64,000 bases of DNA, from assembly GCF_018449515.1 (NCBI RefSeq), contig NZ_JAAVUQ010000001.1, forward strand, positions 372,001-436,000. The letters run 5' to 3'. The notes beneath the pieces are model-generated. The model saw only the letters and a program-made list of their open reading frames with translations, was not told the origin of the DNA and did not search any database. This DNA is from Caballeronia sp. dw_19 (lineage in GTDB: Bacteria; Pseudomonadota; Gammaproteobacteria; Burkholderiales; Burkholderiaceae). Position 1 is the stretch's first letter; each line of letters opens with the position of its first letter. Of this stretch, positions 28,084-37,020 are shown in pieces. Made by a program: the position numbers and the translations under genes.

Positions 28084-28578
28084 ATGCCTCACATCAAGTC
28101 CCTCACCCCTCTTCGGGCAACTGCTGCCGCGCTGGTGATTGCGGCAAGCGGACCGGCACACGCACAACTTGGCGCCACCGTCGCGATCGTTGCAACGGGC
28201 ACATCGAGTTCGTCAAACACAGCGGATGCCGCTCCTCCGGTATTGCATCAAGCCGCGAACAGCGCGGCGCGCTGGCAGGAATCGACCGATGCCAATCAGA
28301 TTCGTGTGCGCCAGTACGTGTCTTCCTCGGGACAGGTCTATGCCGTCAGTTGGGACGGCCCGGCCATGCCCGATATCGCGGTACTGCTCGGCACCTGGTT
28401 CGGCCGGTATACGCAAGAAGCGAGCGCGGCGCTACCCAATGCGAGCGGGCTGCACTCATCAAGGGTGAGCAGCAGTGATCTCATGGTGGAAACGGCAGTG
28501 CGCTTGCGCGACTTCAGCGGCCGTGCCTGGCTCCCCAGCGCGTTGCCGGCCGGCGTCACGGCAGCAGACATTGACTAG
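28084..28578 (+). CDS. DUF2844 domain exported protein
   Basis: A 164-residue protein with a signal peptide (MPHIKSLTPLRATAAALVIA, cleavage probably after AHA at residue 27). The mature part carries the DUF2844 pattern: IRVRQYVSSSGQVYAVSWDG, then PDIAVLLGTWFGRYTQEA, then a C-terminal strand RLRDFSGRAWLP. Function unknown. The next gene, eight bases on, is a DUF3443 lipoprotein; the two families are often adjacent, which implies a common task in the envelope. A GGAG site lies seven bases ahead of the ATG. Confidence 0.8.
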   Translation: MPHIKSLTPLRATAAALVIAASGPAHAQLGATVAIVATGTSSSSNTADAAPPVLHQAANSAARWQESTDANQIRVRQYVSSSGQVYAVSWDGPAMPDIAVLLGTWFGRYTQEASAALPNASGLHSSRVSSSDLMVETAVRLRDFSGRAWLPSALPAGVTAADID

Positions 28579-28586
28579 AGGTAACC

Positions 28587-29912
28587 ATGCGAAACCTGAC
28601 CTGCGTACTTATCACGGCGATCGTTGCCGTTAGCGTCACGATGTCCGGCTGCGGTGGCGGCGGCGGTGGCAGTAATGATTCAACCAGCGCCGCGGCAGCC
28701 GGGGCAAGTTCCCCGACCGCCGCAAGTGCTCCGCTGGCATCGAGCGGAGCATCCGCTGCCAGCACGCCTACTGCCGCGACACCCGCCCAACCTGCTACAC
28801 CTGCGAGCGCACCAGCCAACACGGTCGCTCAGTCGACCACGCCTAACGTGCTGCCTATTACCGTTGCACAGATCGCGACCGGTACTCGCAACATGTTGCA
28901 AACCAGCGTGACGATCTGCGTTCCGGGAACAAGCACGTGCCAGACGATCGACAATATCCAGGTGGATACGGGATCGCAGGGATTACGCATCCTTGCCTCC
29001 GCGCTCGCGCCAACCGTGGTGCTGCCCTCCGTTGCGGCCAGCTCGGGTTCGACCGCGGCAAGCTGTACCGTATTCGGCTCGGGATACACATGGGGTTCGG
29101 TGCGGACTGCCGACGTGCATCTGGCCGGCGAGGTGGCAGCGGCGACATCGATCCAGGTCATCGCGGACCCGGCTATTCCGGCCGTGCCCACGGACTGCAG
29201 TAACTCGGGCCTGCCGATGCTGACCGCTACGGCGCTGCGAAGCAACGGTATTCTCGGCGTAGGGCCGTTCACCGCCGACTGCGGCAGCGGCTGCGCCACG
29301 ACCGCCTTGCCACGCTGGTACTACGGCTGCTCGTCGGGCGCGTGCGTAGCAGCTACGTTGCCGGTTGCACAGCAGGTGACCAATCCAATAAGCCGATTCG
29401 CCACCGACAACAACGGCCTTGTCATCGACCTTCCCGCGGTCGCCGCCACCGGCGCAGCGAGTGTCACCGGCACCATGACGTTCGGAATCGGCTCACAGTC
29501 GAACAATCTGCTTGGCAGCGCTCAGGTCCTCCCGAGCAACTCGATAACAGGGTTTGTTTCGACCGCCTTTCAGGGGCAAACCTACAGCACGAGTTACATC
29601 GACAGCGGATCGAATGGCCTGTTCTTCGCGCTGAGCTCCGTGCCGGCGTGCGGCTTCTGGTTCTGTCCAACCGCCGTGCAAAGCCTGACTGCGACCGTTG
29701 CCGGCATCAATGGGGCAACGAGCAACGTGACGTTCACAATGGGCAACGCAACGTCGCTATTCGCAACCGGCAACAGCGCGCTCAGCAATCTGGCGGGACC
29801 CGCAAGCAACTACTTCGACTGGGGCCTGCCCTTCTTCTTCGGGAGACGCGTCTTTACCGCGATCGAAGCGAGTGCGACACCAGCGGGCAATGGTCCTTAC
29901 TATGCGTTCTAG
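28587..29912 (+). CDS. DUF3443 lipoprotein with aspartic-protease-like motifs
   Basis: A 441-residue protein with a lipobox (VTMSG-Cys22), a Gly run and an Ala/Ser/Pro/Thr-rich linker to about residue 90. The DUF3443 domain follows. It contains QVDTGSQGLRIL (Asp127), GILGVGP (221-227), YIDSGSNGLFF (Asp339) and the closing segment FDWGLPFFFGRRVFTAIE (410-427). Two D-T/S-G-S motifs about 210 residues apart with GILGxG between them are what pepsin-type (A1) proteases show. Protease activity is my inference; DUF3443 has no assigned function known to me. Six or more cysteines suggest disulfides. It is co-transcribed with the DUF2844 gene. Confidence 0.8.
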   Translation: MRNLTCVLITAIVAVSVTMSGCGGGGGGSNDSTSAAAAGASSPTAASAPLASSGASAASTPTAATPAQPATPASAPANTVAQSTTPNVLPITVAQIATGTRNMLQTSVTICVPGTSTCQTIDNIQVDTGSQGLRILASALAPTVVLPSVAASSGSTAASCTVFGSGYTWGSVRTADVHLAGEVAAATSIQVIADPAIPAVPTDCSNSGLPMLTATALRSNGILGVGPFTADCGSGCATTALPRWYYGCSSGACVAATLPVAQQVTNPISRFATDNNGLVIDLPAVAATGAASVTGTMTFGIGSQSNNLLGSAQVLPSNSITGFVSTAFQGQTYSTSYIDSGSNGLFFALSSVPACGFWFCPTAVQSLTATVAGINGATSNVTFTMGNATSLFATGNSALSNLAGPASNYFDWGLPFFFGRRVFTAIEASATPAGNGPYYAF

Positions 29913-29928
29913 GCCCTGAGCATGTGCT

Positions 29929-29957
29929 GCGGCGGCTCCTGATAGCCGAGCCGCCGC
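29929..29957. repeat. GC-rich inverted repeat after the DUF3443 gene
   Basis: GCGGCGGCTC and GAGCCGCCGC (10 bp) surround a 9-base loop, 17 bases after the stop codon. There is no T run, so it may be an RNA-stabilising 3' hairpin or a weak terminator. Confidence 0.5.
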
Positions 29958-30164
29958 TGCATACGTCGAAGGCTTCGCCGCGATTAGCATGCGCTCGCGT
30001 TCTCACGATTCCGCGTGCTCGCGAGCATGCATATGTGCGACCACCAATAGCGCCGCTTGCCCGTCCTGCACAGCACGTCCACGTCCTCCAAAAATACGTT
30101 TAAAACTAACCGTCCCGGAGACATGCGCGTGGATGAGTGAATCCGTGCGCTTCACGTCCCCCCT

Positions 30165-31229
30165 TCACGTCCCCTGATCTTCCTTGTGTAAAAAGCGCAA
30201 CTCGACACGCCGGTCGTTTGCCAGACAAGTCACCAGCGCACGTCGGTCGCGCATCCGGCAATCCGTTCCCGGCGATGCCCGGCCGTAACCTCGTGCCTGC
30301 ACCACAGTCGTCACGCCGCCTGATATCAGATAACGCCGGACAGTCTCGGCACGCTGATGCGAGAGCCGCCGGTTGTAGACCCCGCTGCCTAGGCGGTCAG
30401 TGAAACCCGACACGGTAATCGACGACACGGCGCCGTCTCCCTTCACGTCCGCGATCAAACCATCGAGCCTCTCCCGGCCTTCCGATGTGATGGATTCAAC
30501 GCTGCTGCCGTTGAACGCGAACAACGCGTCGACAGGTAACGCAACAAGCTTGGGCAATGGGTCGGACGAACTCACGTCCTCCCGCGGAATCACGCAGCCG
30601 TCAAGACTCTGCCGCGCTTCACCCAGTGTGGACTCGACCATGTCGACCTTGATTTTTGCCTTGTCGAACTGGCGGGTCCACGCATCATGGCCCGCGTGCA
30701 TCAACTTGACTTCGGCGCATGCTGTCTGCTTTTGCGCCTGCGGGCAATAGATAAACCGCGGATCGGCAATGATCGCCTGCAGACTCGTCGTCAGGTCCGG
30801 ACGCAGCACTGCGACCGTCCGCAGCGATGGGTTTTCGGGCGACAACGGCTGTGTACCTTCAAGTCCGGCGGTCAGGTGCGCAGCCTCGCCGATAGACTCT
30901 TCTACAAAGCCCCAACGATCTCCAGCATCGATCTCGCTTTTTGCCACGTCGATCCAGCATTGGTCTTTGTAGCCAAAATAATTGGCCTTGCGTTCATCCA
31001 GTTGGTCGAGTCGTGCTTGCAGTAGTACAAGCACCTCACGAGGTTTCTCAATTTGCCCGTAGACGCTCGCCCAGGGCTCAACAGCCGCACCCGCTTGCGT
31101 GCTTTGCTGCGTGCCGAACCCCGTTTGCAGAACGGTTGGATCCTGGATGCCCAGGCTGTCACGCAATTCCGTGTTGGCGCAGCCCGCCAGCGCATAGATG
31201 CAGGCTGCGGCGAGGATAATGTTTTTCAT
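30165..31229 (-). CDS. OmpA-family peptidoglycan-binding lipoprotein
   Basis: A 354-residue lipoprotein. The signal MKNIILAAACIYALAGC gives Cys17. The middle (about residues 60-215) is helical with four or more cysteines and no recognised domain. The C-terminal OmpA domain (about 235-350) shows ALFAFNGSSVESITSEGRERL, SITVSGFTDRLGSGVYNRRL with the usual TDRxGS, SHQRAETVRRYL and ANDRRVELRF. It should anchor the outer membrane to peptidoglycan. It lies 94 bases behind a trimeric autotransporter gene on the same strand, a recurrent pairing in Burkholderia in which the OmpA protein may aid surface display. The frame extends 84 codons upstream, but the signal fixes the start. Confidence 0.87.
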   Translation of the reverse strand: MKNIILAAACIYALAGCANTELRDSLGIQDPTVLQTGFGTQQSTQAGAAVEPWASVYGQIEKPREVLVLLQARLDQLDERKANYFGYKDQCWIDVAKSEIDAGDRWGFVEESIGEAAHLTAGLEGTQPLSPENPSLRTVAVLRPDLTTSLQAIIADPRFIYCPQAQKQTACAEVKLMHAGHDAWTRQFDKAKIKVDMVESTLGEARQSLDGCVIPREDVSSSDPLPKLVALPVDALFAFNGSSVESITSEGRERLDGLIADVKGDGAVSSITVSGFTDRLGSGVYNRRLSHQRAETVRRYLISGGVTTVVQARGYGRASPGTDCRMRDRRALVTCLANDRRVELRFLHKEDQGT

Positions 31230-31323
31230 GGTTCGACCCGGTGACATCCACGGCGCATTGAGCTCCGTGGACTTGCTGTGCGTACCGCCCGTGACGGCGG
31301 CAATGTTCAATTCGCTACGCTGG

Positions 31324-33870
31324 TCAGCTGCCGAACACGTAACCCACGCCCGCACGCACAATGGTGCTGTTGCCACCCGACGACGACACTCCGCCATTGA
31401 AGTTGATGTTGCCCTTGTCATTCCAGCGCGAAACGCCAATACCCATTGCCGCCTGCCCGCGATAAGCGGCGACACCCGCATTCAGCGTCGTTCGTCCCGG
31501 CAGGTACGGCGTCACGACGTTGAGCGCCGACGCGGCCGCAATCCCCTTGCGCGTGTTGCGGTCGAGGTCGCGAATTTGCTGGTCGGTATTATTGAAGCGC
31601 TGATCGGTATAGCTGTTGGCCTGATTGAGCGTGGAACTGGCTGACTGGTTTAATTGGCTCAGGTTGACGGCGTCCGTTGCTGACGTACCGGCCGCTACGT
31701 TGGTGATCTGCCGCTCGCTGCCCACCGCTCCCACCGATACCGACGACGCGCGATCCGCCAGCGAGCCCGCCCCCAGCGCCACCGAATTAGCGGCGCTGGC
31801 CGTGGCGTTCGCGCCCATCGCGACGGCATGCGTGCCGCTCGCCGTCGCCGCTTCGGTTGATGTATCGCCGGCCGCGCTATAAAGCGCGCTGCTTGATGTC
31901 ACGAAGTTGCTGACATGGCTAACGATATCGTTCAACTGACCCAGGTTCACGGCGTCTGTGGCAAGCGTGCCGGCGGCTACGTTATGGATTGCTGTGCCGC
32001 CGGCAATGCCCTGTCCGAGCGTGACGTTGCCGAAATCCGTCGCACCGCTTGCGTTCTTGTCGTAAGCCAACGCGGTGACTGCCTTGCCGGTCTGATCGAC
32101 CAGACCGGCACTCTTCAGTTGCCCAACGTTGACCGCATCCGTGTCGGCAGTGCCTGCCTGGACATTGGTGATCTGCCGCTCATTGCCCGCCGCGCCCACC
32201 GACACGCTATTCAACCGGTCCGCCACCGAGTTCGCGCCGAGGGCAACCGTGTTGCCGGCAATGGCTTGCGCATTACCGCCGATCGCAGTGGCGTTGAGGC
32301 CACTTGCGGATGCTGCGGCAAGCGTTGTGTTCGATACAAAGTATTTGAGCGCGGCGCCGTTCTGCAAGCCGTCGACAAGTTGCGCCGTCTGGAACAACTG
32401 GTCACCGTTAACCGCGTCCGTGCTGCCCGCTTTTACGGCTCCGGCCGCGACGTTGTGCAATGCGACGGGCGAAACGGCGTCCGAACCACCCAGCGTCACG
32501 CTGCTTCGATTGACCGAGCCATCCGCTTTTGAGTCGTAGGTAATGGCAGCAACCGTATTACCCGTTGGGTCGATCAGACCTGCGCTTTTCAGTTGCGCCA
32601 CGTTCACGGCGTCCTGATCCGCGACGCCCGCCTTCACGTTCGACAAGATCGTGCCGCCGGTTCCACCCAGCACGACGTTCGATTTGCTGTCGTCCGTGTA
32701 CGACAGTTTCAACGGTTCCGCACGCGTCAGCGTGGCGAGCGAGGCAGCAACGTCTTGTACGTTCGTATTGGTCGCGTTCAGTTGGGCGCCGTTGACGGCG
32801 TCGCTGCTTTGTACGCTCAACGCGCCCGCCTTCAGGTTGGTGAGCGCTACCGCAGGTGCGCCCGGTTGGCCCCCGAGCGTCACCATGCTCTTGTCCGCAG
32901 TGTCATACGCGACAAATCCATTGGCCCTCTCGCCCAGCGCGTTGAACTGGCTCATGTTGACTGCGTCCGTGGCACTGATCCCAGGCGCCACATGCACGAT
33001 TCGCCGCTCCGACCCGACGTCACCCACGGATACCACGTTGTCCAGCGAACCGTCGCTGTTCGCGCCAAGCACGATGCTGTTCTGTCCTCTCGCGGTTACG
33101 TTGCTGCCCAGGACGAACGAATCCGCGCCTGATGCTACGTTACTGTTTCCAATCACGTAGGTCCCCGCGCCATTCACGGAGTTATCCTTGCCAATCGCTC
33201 CGGCAGCCGCCGAATAAACCTGCGCACCCGAGCCAATTGCAAGGGAATCCGTGGCGTCTGCATTGACGGACGTGCGCCAGCCCATGGCAAGTCCATGGTC
33301 CGAATAAACACTGGTGCGAACGCCGAGTGCAGTGGATTCACTGCCCGATGCCGACACCCCTGCTCCGAGCGCCACCGAGCCTGTCGCCGCGCTCGCATAT
33401 GAGCCGGCAGCAACGGAATAGTCCCCGTTCGCGTGCGCGTTCACGCCGATTGCAACCGCGTTCGTACCGGTCGCTACGGTAGGCGTTGAGCCGTCGATTG
33501 GCCCGGATACGATCAGCTGATCCGGTGTAAGGCTGGACGCGGATAAGGCAACCGCCGCAACCCGGCCGGCACCTTCACTGCCCGACCCGGAAGCACGTGG
33601 CGCAACAGCGCTCAATGCCTCGCGCACTTGTGATGAATAGACCTGAGCGCGTTCGCTTGAACCCTTCGCCAGGTTGTCGACAAGCACAGCGCTCGATACT
33701 TGCGGCACCGCCATCAAGGAGAATGGAGCGAGCGCCAGGAATATCGCAGTGCCCTTTTTCGTTCGCCGACTGGAGCACGCAATCTTCGAAAGACCGTGCG
33801 AGCCAGCCTCACGCAGGCCAGTGGACACTTCATTTTGCTTCTTCAATACCACGCGCTGCGTCTTGTTCAT
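31324..33870 (-). CDS. Trimeric autotransporter adhesin (YadA-like)
   Basis: An 848-residue type Vc adhesin. An extended signal peptide (about residues 1-61, starting MNKTQRVVLKKQNEV) is followed by YadA-like head repeats (about 125-300, with units such as NAVAIGVNAHANGDYS and TGSVALGAGVSASGSES). Seven neck-type DAVN motifs (ATDAVNMSQFN, SSDAVNGAQLN and so on) alternate with connector domains. A coiled coil comes before the YadA membrane anchor, which fills the last 65 residues (GVAAYRGQAAMGIGVSRW, then an FGS end). The terminal aromatic/serine signal for Bam is present in VGYVFGS. The protein probably mediates adhesion or autoaggregation as a trimer. It is first in an operon with the OmpA lipoprotein. 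Confidence 0.93.
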   Translation of the reverse strand: MNKTQRVVLKKQNEVSTGLREAGSHGLSKIACSSRRTKKGTAIFLALAPFSLMAVPQVSSAVLVDNLAKGSSERAQVYSSQVREALSAVAPRASGSGSEGAGRVAAVALSASSLTPDQLIVSGPIDGSTPTVATGTNAVAIGVNAHANGDYSVAAGSYASAATGSVALGAGVSASGSESTALGVRTSVYSDHGLAMGWRTSVNADATDSLAIGSGAQVYSAAAGAIGKDNSVNGAGTYVIGNSNVASGADSFVLGSNVTARGQNSIVLGANSDGSLDNVVSVGDVGSERRIVHVAPGISATDAVNMSQFNALGERANGFVAYDTADKSMVTLGGQPGAPAVALTNLKAGALSVQSSDAVNGAQLNATNTNVQDVAASLATLTRAEPLKLSYTDDSKSNVVLGGTGGTILSNVKAGVADQDAVNVAQLKSAGLIDPTGNTVAAITYDSKADGSVNRSSVTLGGSDAVSPVALHNVAAGAVKAGSTDAVNGDQLFQTAQLVDGLQNGAALKYFVSNTTLAAASASGLNATAIGGNAQAIAGNTVALGANSVADRLNSVSVGAAGNERQITNVQAGTADTDAVNVGQLKSAGLVDQTGKAVTALAYDKNASGATDFGNVTLGQGIAGGTAIHNVAAGTLATDAVNLGQLNDIVSHVSNFVTSSSALYSAAGDTSTEAATASGTHAVAMGANATASAANSVALGAGSLADRASSVSVGAVGSERQITNVAAGTSATDAVNLSQLNQSASSTLNQANSYTDQRFNNTDQQIRDLDRNTRKGIAAASALNVVTPYLPGRTTLNAGVAAYRGQAAMGIGVSRWNDKGNINFNGGVSSSGGNSTIVRAGVGYVFGS

Positions 33871-34458
33871 TTCTTTTGCTCACTCAGGTCTTGGACGCGC
33901 GGACGCGCCCTCGGAATCATTTGGCATCGGGTCCCGGGTGGTCGATCGATCAGGACCAGCGACTTGAGCGTGCGCAGGAACGCACATGGCCGCCGATTTG
34001 CCTCGGCAGCCAGCAGACACGGATCAATGTGGTTCCCGTCAGGCAGAAAGCCGGTAGCACGCTCGTGTGCCACTGTGACAGGTCAAGATAAATTTCCCCT
34101 ATCAGTAAACTCTTAAAACGACGGAAGATAGGCCATTCGATAGAGGATTCGAGCGTTTTATCCGGACTATTCGTGTTTATTTGGCACCAGTGACCAGGAT
34201 GAGATATCCCGGGACGCGCCTTGCGAGTATCCTGAATGAGCTAAAACGTCGAGCGCGTGTTCAGACACGCAAGGTCAGAAAAACCAAAACCCGCTACCCC
34301 AAATGCAAAGACGGCGGCGTGGTTCACCACGTCGCCGTCCTGATCAAACAAAATGCAAACAACATCCAACCAACCGCCACACATCCAGCACGGCACCTTG
34401 TCAGGCCATGCTCATCTCCACCCTGCTTCTGAATCTCGTTTGACTGCCAGGACGACTG
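33871..34458. other. Regulatory/intergenic region between pcaC and the adhesin gene
   Basis: Nearly 590 bases without a gene. On the minus strand GAGTGAG precedes the adhesin ATG. An AT-rich part (about 34085-34190) is the likely adhesin promoter zone. At 34310-34339 a long hairpin (GACGGCG..CGCCGTC with an inner CGTGG/CCACG stem) lies 120 bases beyond the pcaC stop and may be a weak pca operon terminator; only TTT follows it on the minus strand. Confidence 0.45.
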
Positions 34459-34845
34459 CTACGCCGCGCGATCGTCCTCATCGAAGATCTTTTGTGCCAG
34501 ATGGAATGCCGAATTTGCTGCCGGTACCCCACAGTAAATAGCGGTCTGCAGCAGCACTTCCTTGATTTCCTCACGCGTGACGCCATTGTTTTTTGCTGCC
34601 CGCAAATGCAGCGCCAGTTCTTCGCTGCGGTTGAGCGCGACCATCATCGAAATGGTCAGAAGGCTGCGGGTATGGCGCGGCAAGCCGGGGCGGGTCCAGA
34701 TGTCGCCCCATGCGTAACGCGTGATCAGGTTCTGGAATTCGGTCGTGAGATCCGTGCGGTTCTCAAGCGAACGCGTGACGTGCGCATCGCCAAGCACCGC
34801 GCGGCGCACGCTCAATCCGGCTTCATAACGTTCGTCTTCGGTCAT
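34459..34845 (-). CDS. pcaC: 4-carboxymuconolactone decarboxylase
   Basis: A 128-residue enzyme of the beta-ketoadipate pathway that turns gamma-carboxymuconolactone into beta-ketoadipate enol-lactone. Family features are YEAGLSVRRAVLGDAHV, FQNLITRYAWGDIWTRPGL, RHTRSLLTISMMVALNR and LHLRAAKNNGVTREEIKEVL, with the catalytic Cys/His region QTAIYCGVPAANSAFH. It is the last gene of pcaIJFBDC. Its ATG follows the pcaD stop by a single base (TGACATG), so translation is coupled. Upstream extension of the frame runs over pcaD and is not real. Confidence 0.95.
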   Translation of the reverse strand: MTEDERYEAGLSVRRAVLGDAHVTRSLENRTDLTTEFQNLITRYAWGDIWTRPGLPRHTRSLLTISMMVALNRSEELALHLRAAKNNGVTREEIKEVLLQTAIYCGVPAANSAFHLAQKIFDEDDRAA

Positions 34846-34846
34846 G

Positions 34847-35635
34847 TCAGGCTCCCAGGAAATCGAGCAACGTTTTCGTGTAGACGTCCGCTTGCTCGAT
34901 ATTCGACAAGTGCGCGGCATCGAGTTCGACATAACGCGCGCCCGCAATGTACCCGGCCAGTTCGCGCCCTTGCGCAGCGGTCGTGGACTGGTCATGCGTG
35001 CCCGAAATAACCAACACCGGCGCCTTGATGGTCTTCGCTTCTTCACGTGCATCGGCGTCGCGGATCGCCTCGCAATTCGATGCATAACCTTCGCCGGAAG
35101 TGTGGCGGAACACGTCGCGAATACCTGACAGCAAAAGCGGGTGCGCCGCCATGAAGCCAGCCGTGAACCAGCGCGGCAGGACGGCATCGGCCAATGCAGG
35201 CATGCCGCCCTCCTCGCGGGCCTTCGCCGCCCGGGGCGTCCATACCGCGTCCGAGCCAATCAGCGCCGCCGTATTCGACAGCACCACGCGCGCGAAGCGC
35301 TCCGGGTGGCGTGCGGCGAGCGCGATGCCGGTCAGCCCGCCCATCGAAAGGCCGCAATAGTGCGCGCGCTCGATGCCGAGCGTGTCGAGCAAACCGATCA
35401 CGTCTCCCACGAGCTGCGCGAGTGTGTACGGACCCTTGGGCGCATCCGAACGGCCATGACCACGCGTGTCGTAACGCAACACGCGATATTTCGCGGCGAG
35501 CGTTTCGACTTGCGGTGTCCACATCGAGATGTCGGCGCCGAGCGAATTCGACAACACGAGCCAGGGTGCATCGCTCCCGGCGGTGGCGTCGATGCGATAG
35601 AAGAGTTGAATACCGTTGACGGCGGCAAAAGGCAT
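34847..35635 (-). CDS. pcaD: 3-oxoadipate enol-lactonase
   Basis: A 262-residue alpha/beta-hydrolase that opens beta-ketoadipate enol-lactone to beta-ketoadipate. The nucleophile is Ser97 in GLSMGG, the oxyanion region is SNSLGADISMW, and the aspartate and histidine of the triad are in ISGTHDQST and AAHLSNIEQ. The ATG at 35635 overlaps the pcaB stop by one base (TAATG). A longer open frame upstream lies over pcaB and is discarded. Length is usual for a free-standing PcaD, so this is not the PcaD-PcaC fusion (PcaL) seen in some bacteria. Confidence 0.95.
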   Translation of the reverse strand: MPFAAVNGIQLFYRIDATAGSDAPWLVLSNSLGADISMWTPQVETLAAKYRVLRYDTRGHGRSDAPKGPYTLAQLVGDVIGLLDTLGIERAHYCGLSMGGLTGIALAARHPERFARVVLSNTAALIGSDAVWTPRAAKAREEGGMPALADAVLPRWFTAGFMAAHPLLLSGIRDVFRHTSGEGYASNCEAIRDADAREEAKTIKAPVLVISGTHDQSTTAAQGRELAGYIAGARYVELDAAHLSNIEQADVYTKTLLDFLGA

Positions 35636-37020
35636 TACGGAAGACTCCTGGATGAAGGGAGCCGATGCACGCGCAGCGCGGCATCGACAAAAGCATGCGC
35701 CTGACCCACGTAGTTCGCCGGATCGAGCAGGGCTTGCAGTTGGACAAGAGAGAGATGTTGCGCGACACGCGCGTCGTTCGCGAGCACGTCGTAAAGGGTC
35801 GCGCCGGTTGCCACGGCTTGCTTCGATGCATGTTCCACGAGCGTGTGCGCGTCGAGTCGGCCAATTCGGTCGCCGAGCGCGAGCATCACCGCTTCGCCGA
35901 GAATCAATCCATGCGTGAGATCCAGATTGGCTGCGAGCCGCTCGGCGTTCACTTCGATATCCAGGACAATCGCCGTGATCTGCGCGAGTGCGCCGCCCGT
36001 GAGGCGGGCAAGATCGGGCAATGCTTCCCATTCGGCCTGCCAGCCGCCGAGCGCCCGTTCATGTTCCTGAACCATGCCGCTGAACACGGTCGCAACCAGA
36101 TTTGGCGCGCGCATGGCGGCCGTTAAAACAGCAGCGCAGCCCACGGGGTTGCGCTTGTGCGGCATCGTCGATGAACCGCCCTTGCCCGTCGCGGCCGGCT
36201 CGGCCAGTTCGCCGACTTCCGTCTGCATGTGCAGCGAGATATCGCGGGCGATTTTTCCGAGCGTACCGGTCAGCATGCCGAAACAGGCCGCCGCTTCGGC
36301 TATGCGGTCGCGTTGGGTATGCCATGGCAACGAAGGACGTTGCAGGCCGAGGTCATCGGCGAGCGATTGGGCGACCAACGGCGCCTTGTCCCTCAGGCTC
36401 GCCAACGTGCCGGCCGCGCCGCCGAATTGCAGCGCAAGCACGCGCGACCGGCACTGCGCAAGACGCTCGCGATGCCGCGTCAGCGCATCGAGCCATTGAG
36501 CAAATTTAAGCCCGAGCGTGATCGGCAACGCCTGCTGAAGCCAGGTCCTGCCGATTGCCGGCGTTGTCCGATATGCCTCCGCCTGACTGGCAAGCGCGTC
36601 GCAAGCCTCGTTCAAACCCGCTTCCAATAAGTCGAACGTGGAACGCAACTGTAAAACCGTGCCGGTATCGATGATGTCCTGGCTCGTCGCGCCCCAATGC
36701 ACGTACTTGGCGGCGTCGGCATCTTTACGCTTGACCGCCGCGGTCAGCAACTTCACCAGCGGAATCGCGAGATTGCCGCCGGATGCGGCGCCGGCCATCA
36801 ACGCGTCAGGATCAATCAGATCAGCGTTGCAAGCGGCCACGATCGCCACCACTGCACTAGAAGGAATCACGCCATGCTCAGCCGATGCCCGCGCGAGCGC
36901 CGCCTCCACATCCAGCATCGACTGGACGGTCTGGCGCGCGGACCACACGGCGTTCATCTCGCGCGTGCCGCAGATCAGGTCCGTCAGCCGTCCCGCCGCC
37001 GAAAATGTCGGCTCAGACAT
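35635..37020 (-). CDS. pcaB: 3-carboxy-cis,cis-muconate cycloisomerase
   Basis: A 461-residue member of the aspartase/fumarase superfamily that lactonises beta-carboxy-cis,cis-muconate, the product of protocatechuate 3,4-dioxygenase. The superfamily signature GGSSTMPHKRNPVGC is present, as are the preceding regions VHWGATSQDIIDTG and LQQALPITLGLKFAQW. The ATG at 37020 overlaps the pcaF stop (TGATG). The C-terminal 110 residues are variable, as normal for bacterial PcaB. The dioxygenase genes pcaH and pcaG are not in this window. Confidence 0.94.
   Translation of the reverse strand: MSEPTFSAAGRLTDLICGTREMNAVWSARQTVQSMLDVEAALARASAEHGVIPSSAVVAIVAACNADLIDPDALMAGAASGGNLAIPLVKLLTAAVKRKDADAAKYVHWGATSQDIIDTGTVLQLRSTFDLLEAGLNEACDALASQAEAYRTTPAIGRTWLQQALPITLGLKFAQWLDALTRHRERLAQCRSRVLALQFGGAAGTLASLRDKAPLVAQSLADDLGLQRPSLPWHTQRDRIAEAAACFGMLTGTLGKIARDISLHMQTEVGELAEPAATGKGGSSTMPHKRNPVGCAAVLTAAMRAPNLVATVFSGMVQEHERALGGWQAEWEALPDLARLTGGALAQITAIVLDIEVNAERLAANLDLTHGLILGEAVMLALGDRIGRLDAHTLVEHASKQAVATGATLYDVLANDARVAQHLSLVQLQALLDPANYVGQAHAFVDAALRVHRLPSSRSLP

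Noticed and set aside
29990..30030. Imperfect inverted repeat around GCATGCGCTCGCG as an attachment or origin site
   Set aside because: The arms differ by an insertion of two bases and nothing nearby supports such a role.
34181..34432. An 83-codon plus-strand frame upstream of the adhesin
   Set aside because: No ribosome site, Arg/Thr/Pro-rich, and it overlaps a hairpin and likely promoter DNA.
34459..35259. A 266-codon minus-strand frame that would extend PcaC at its N-terminus
   Set aside because: The extra part overlaps pcaD out of frame; the PcaC start at 34845, one base after the pcaD stop, matches the family length.
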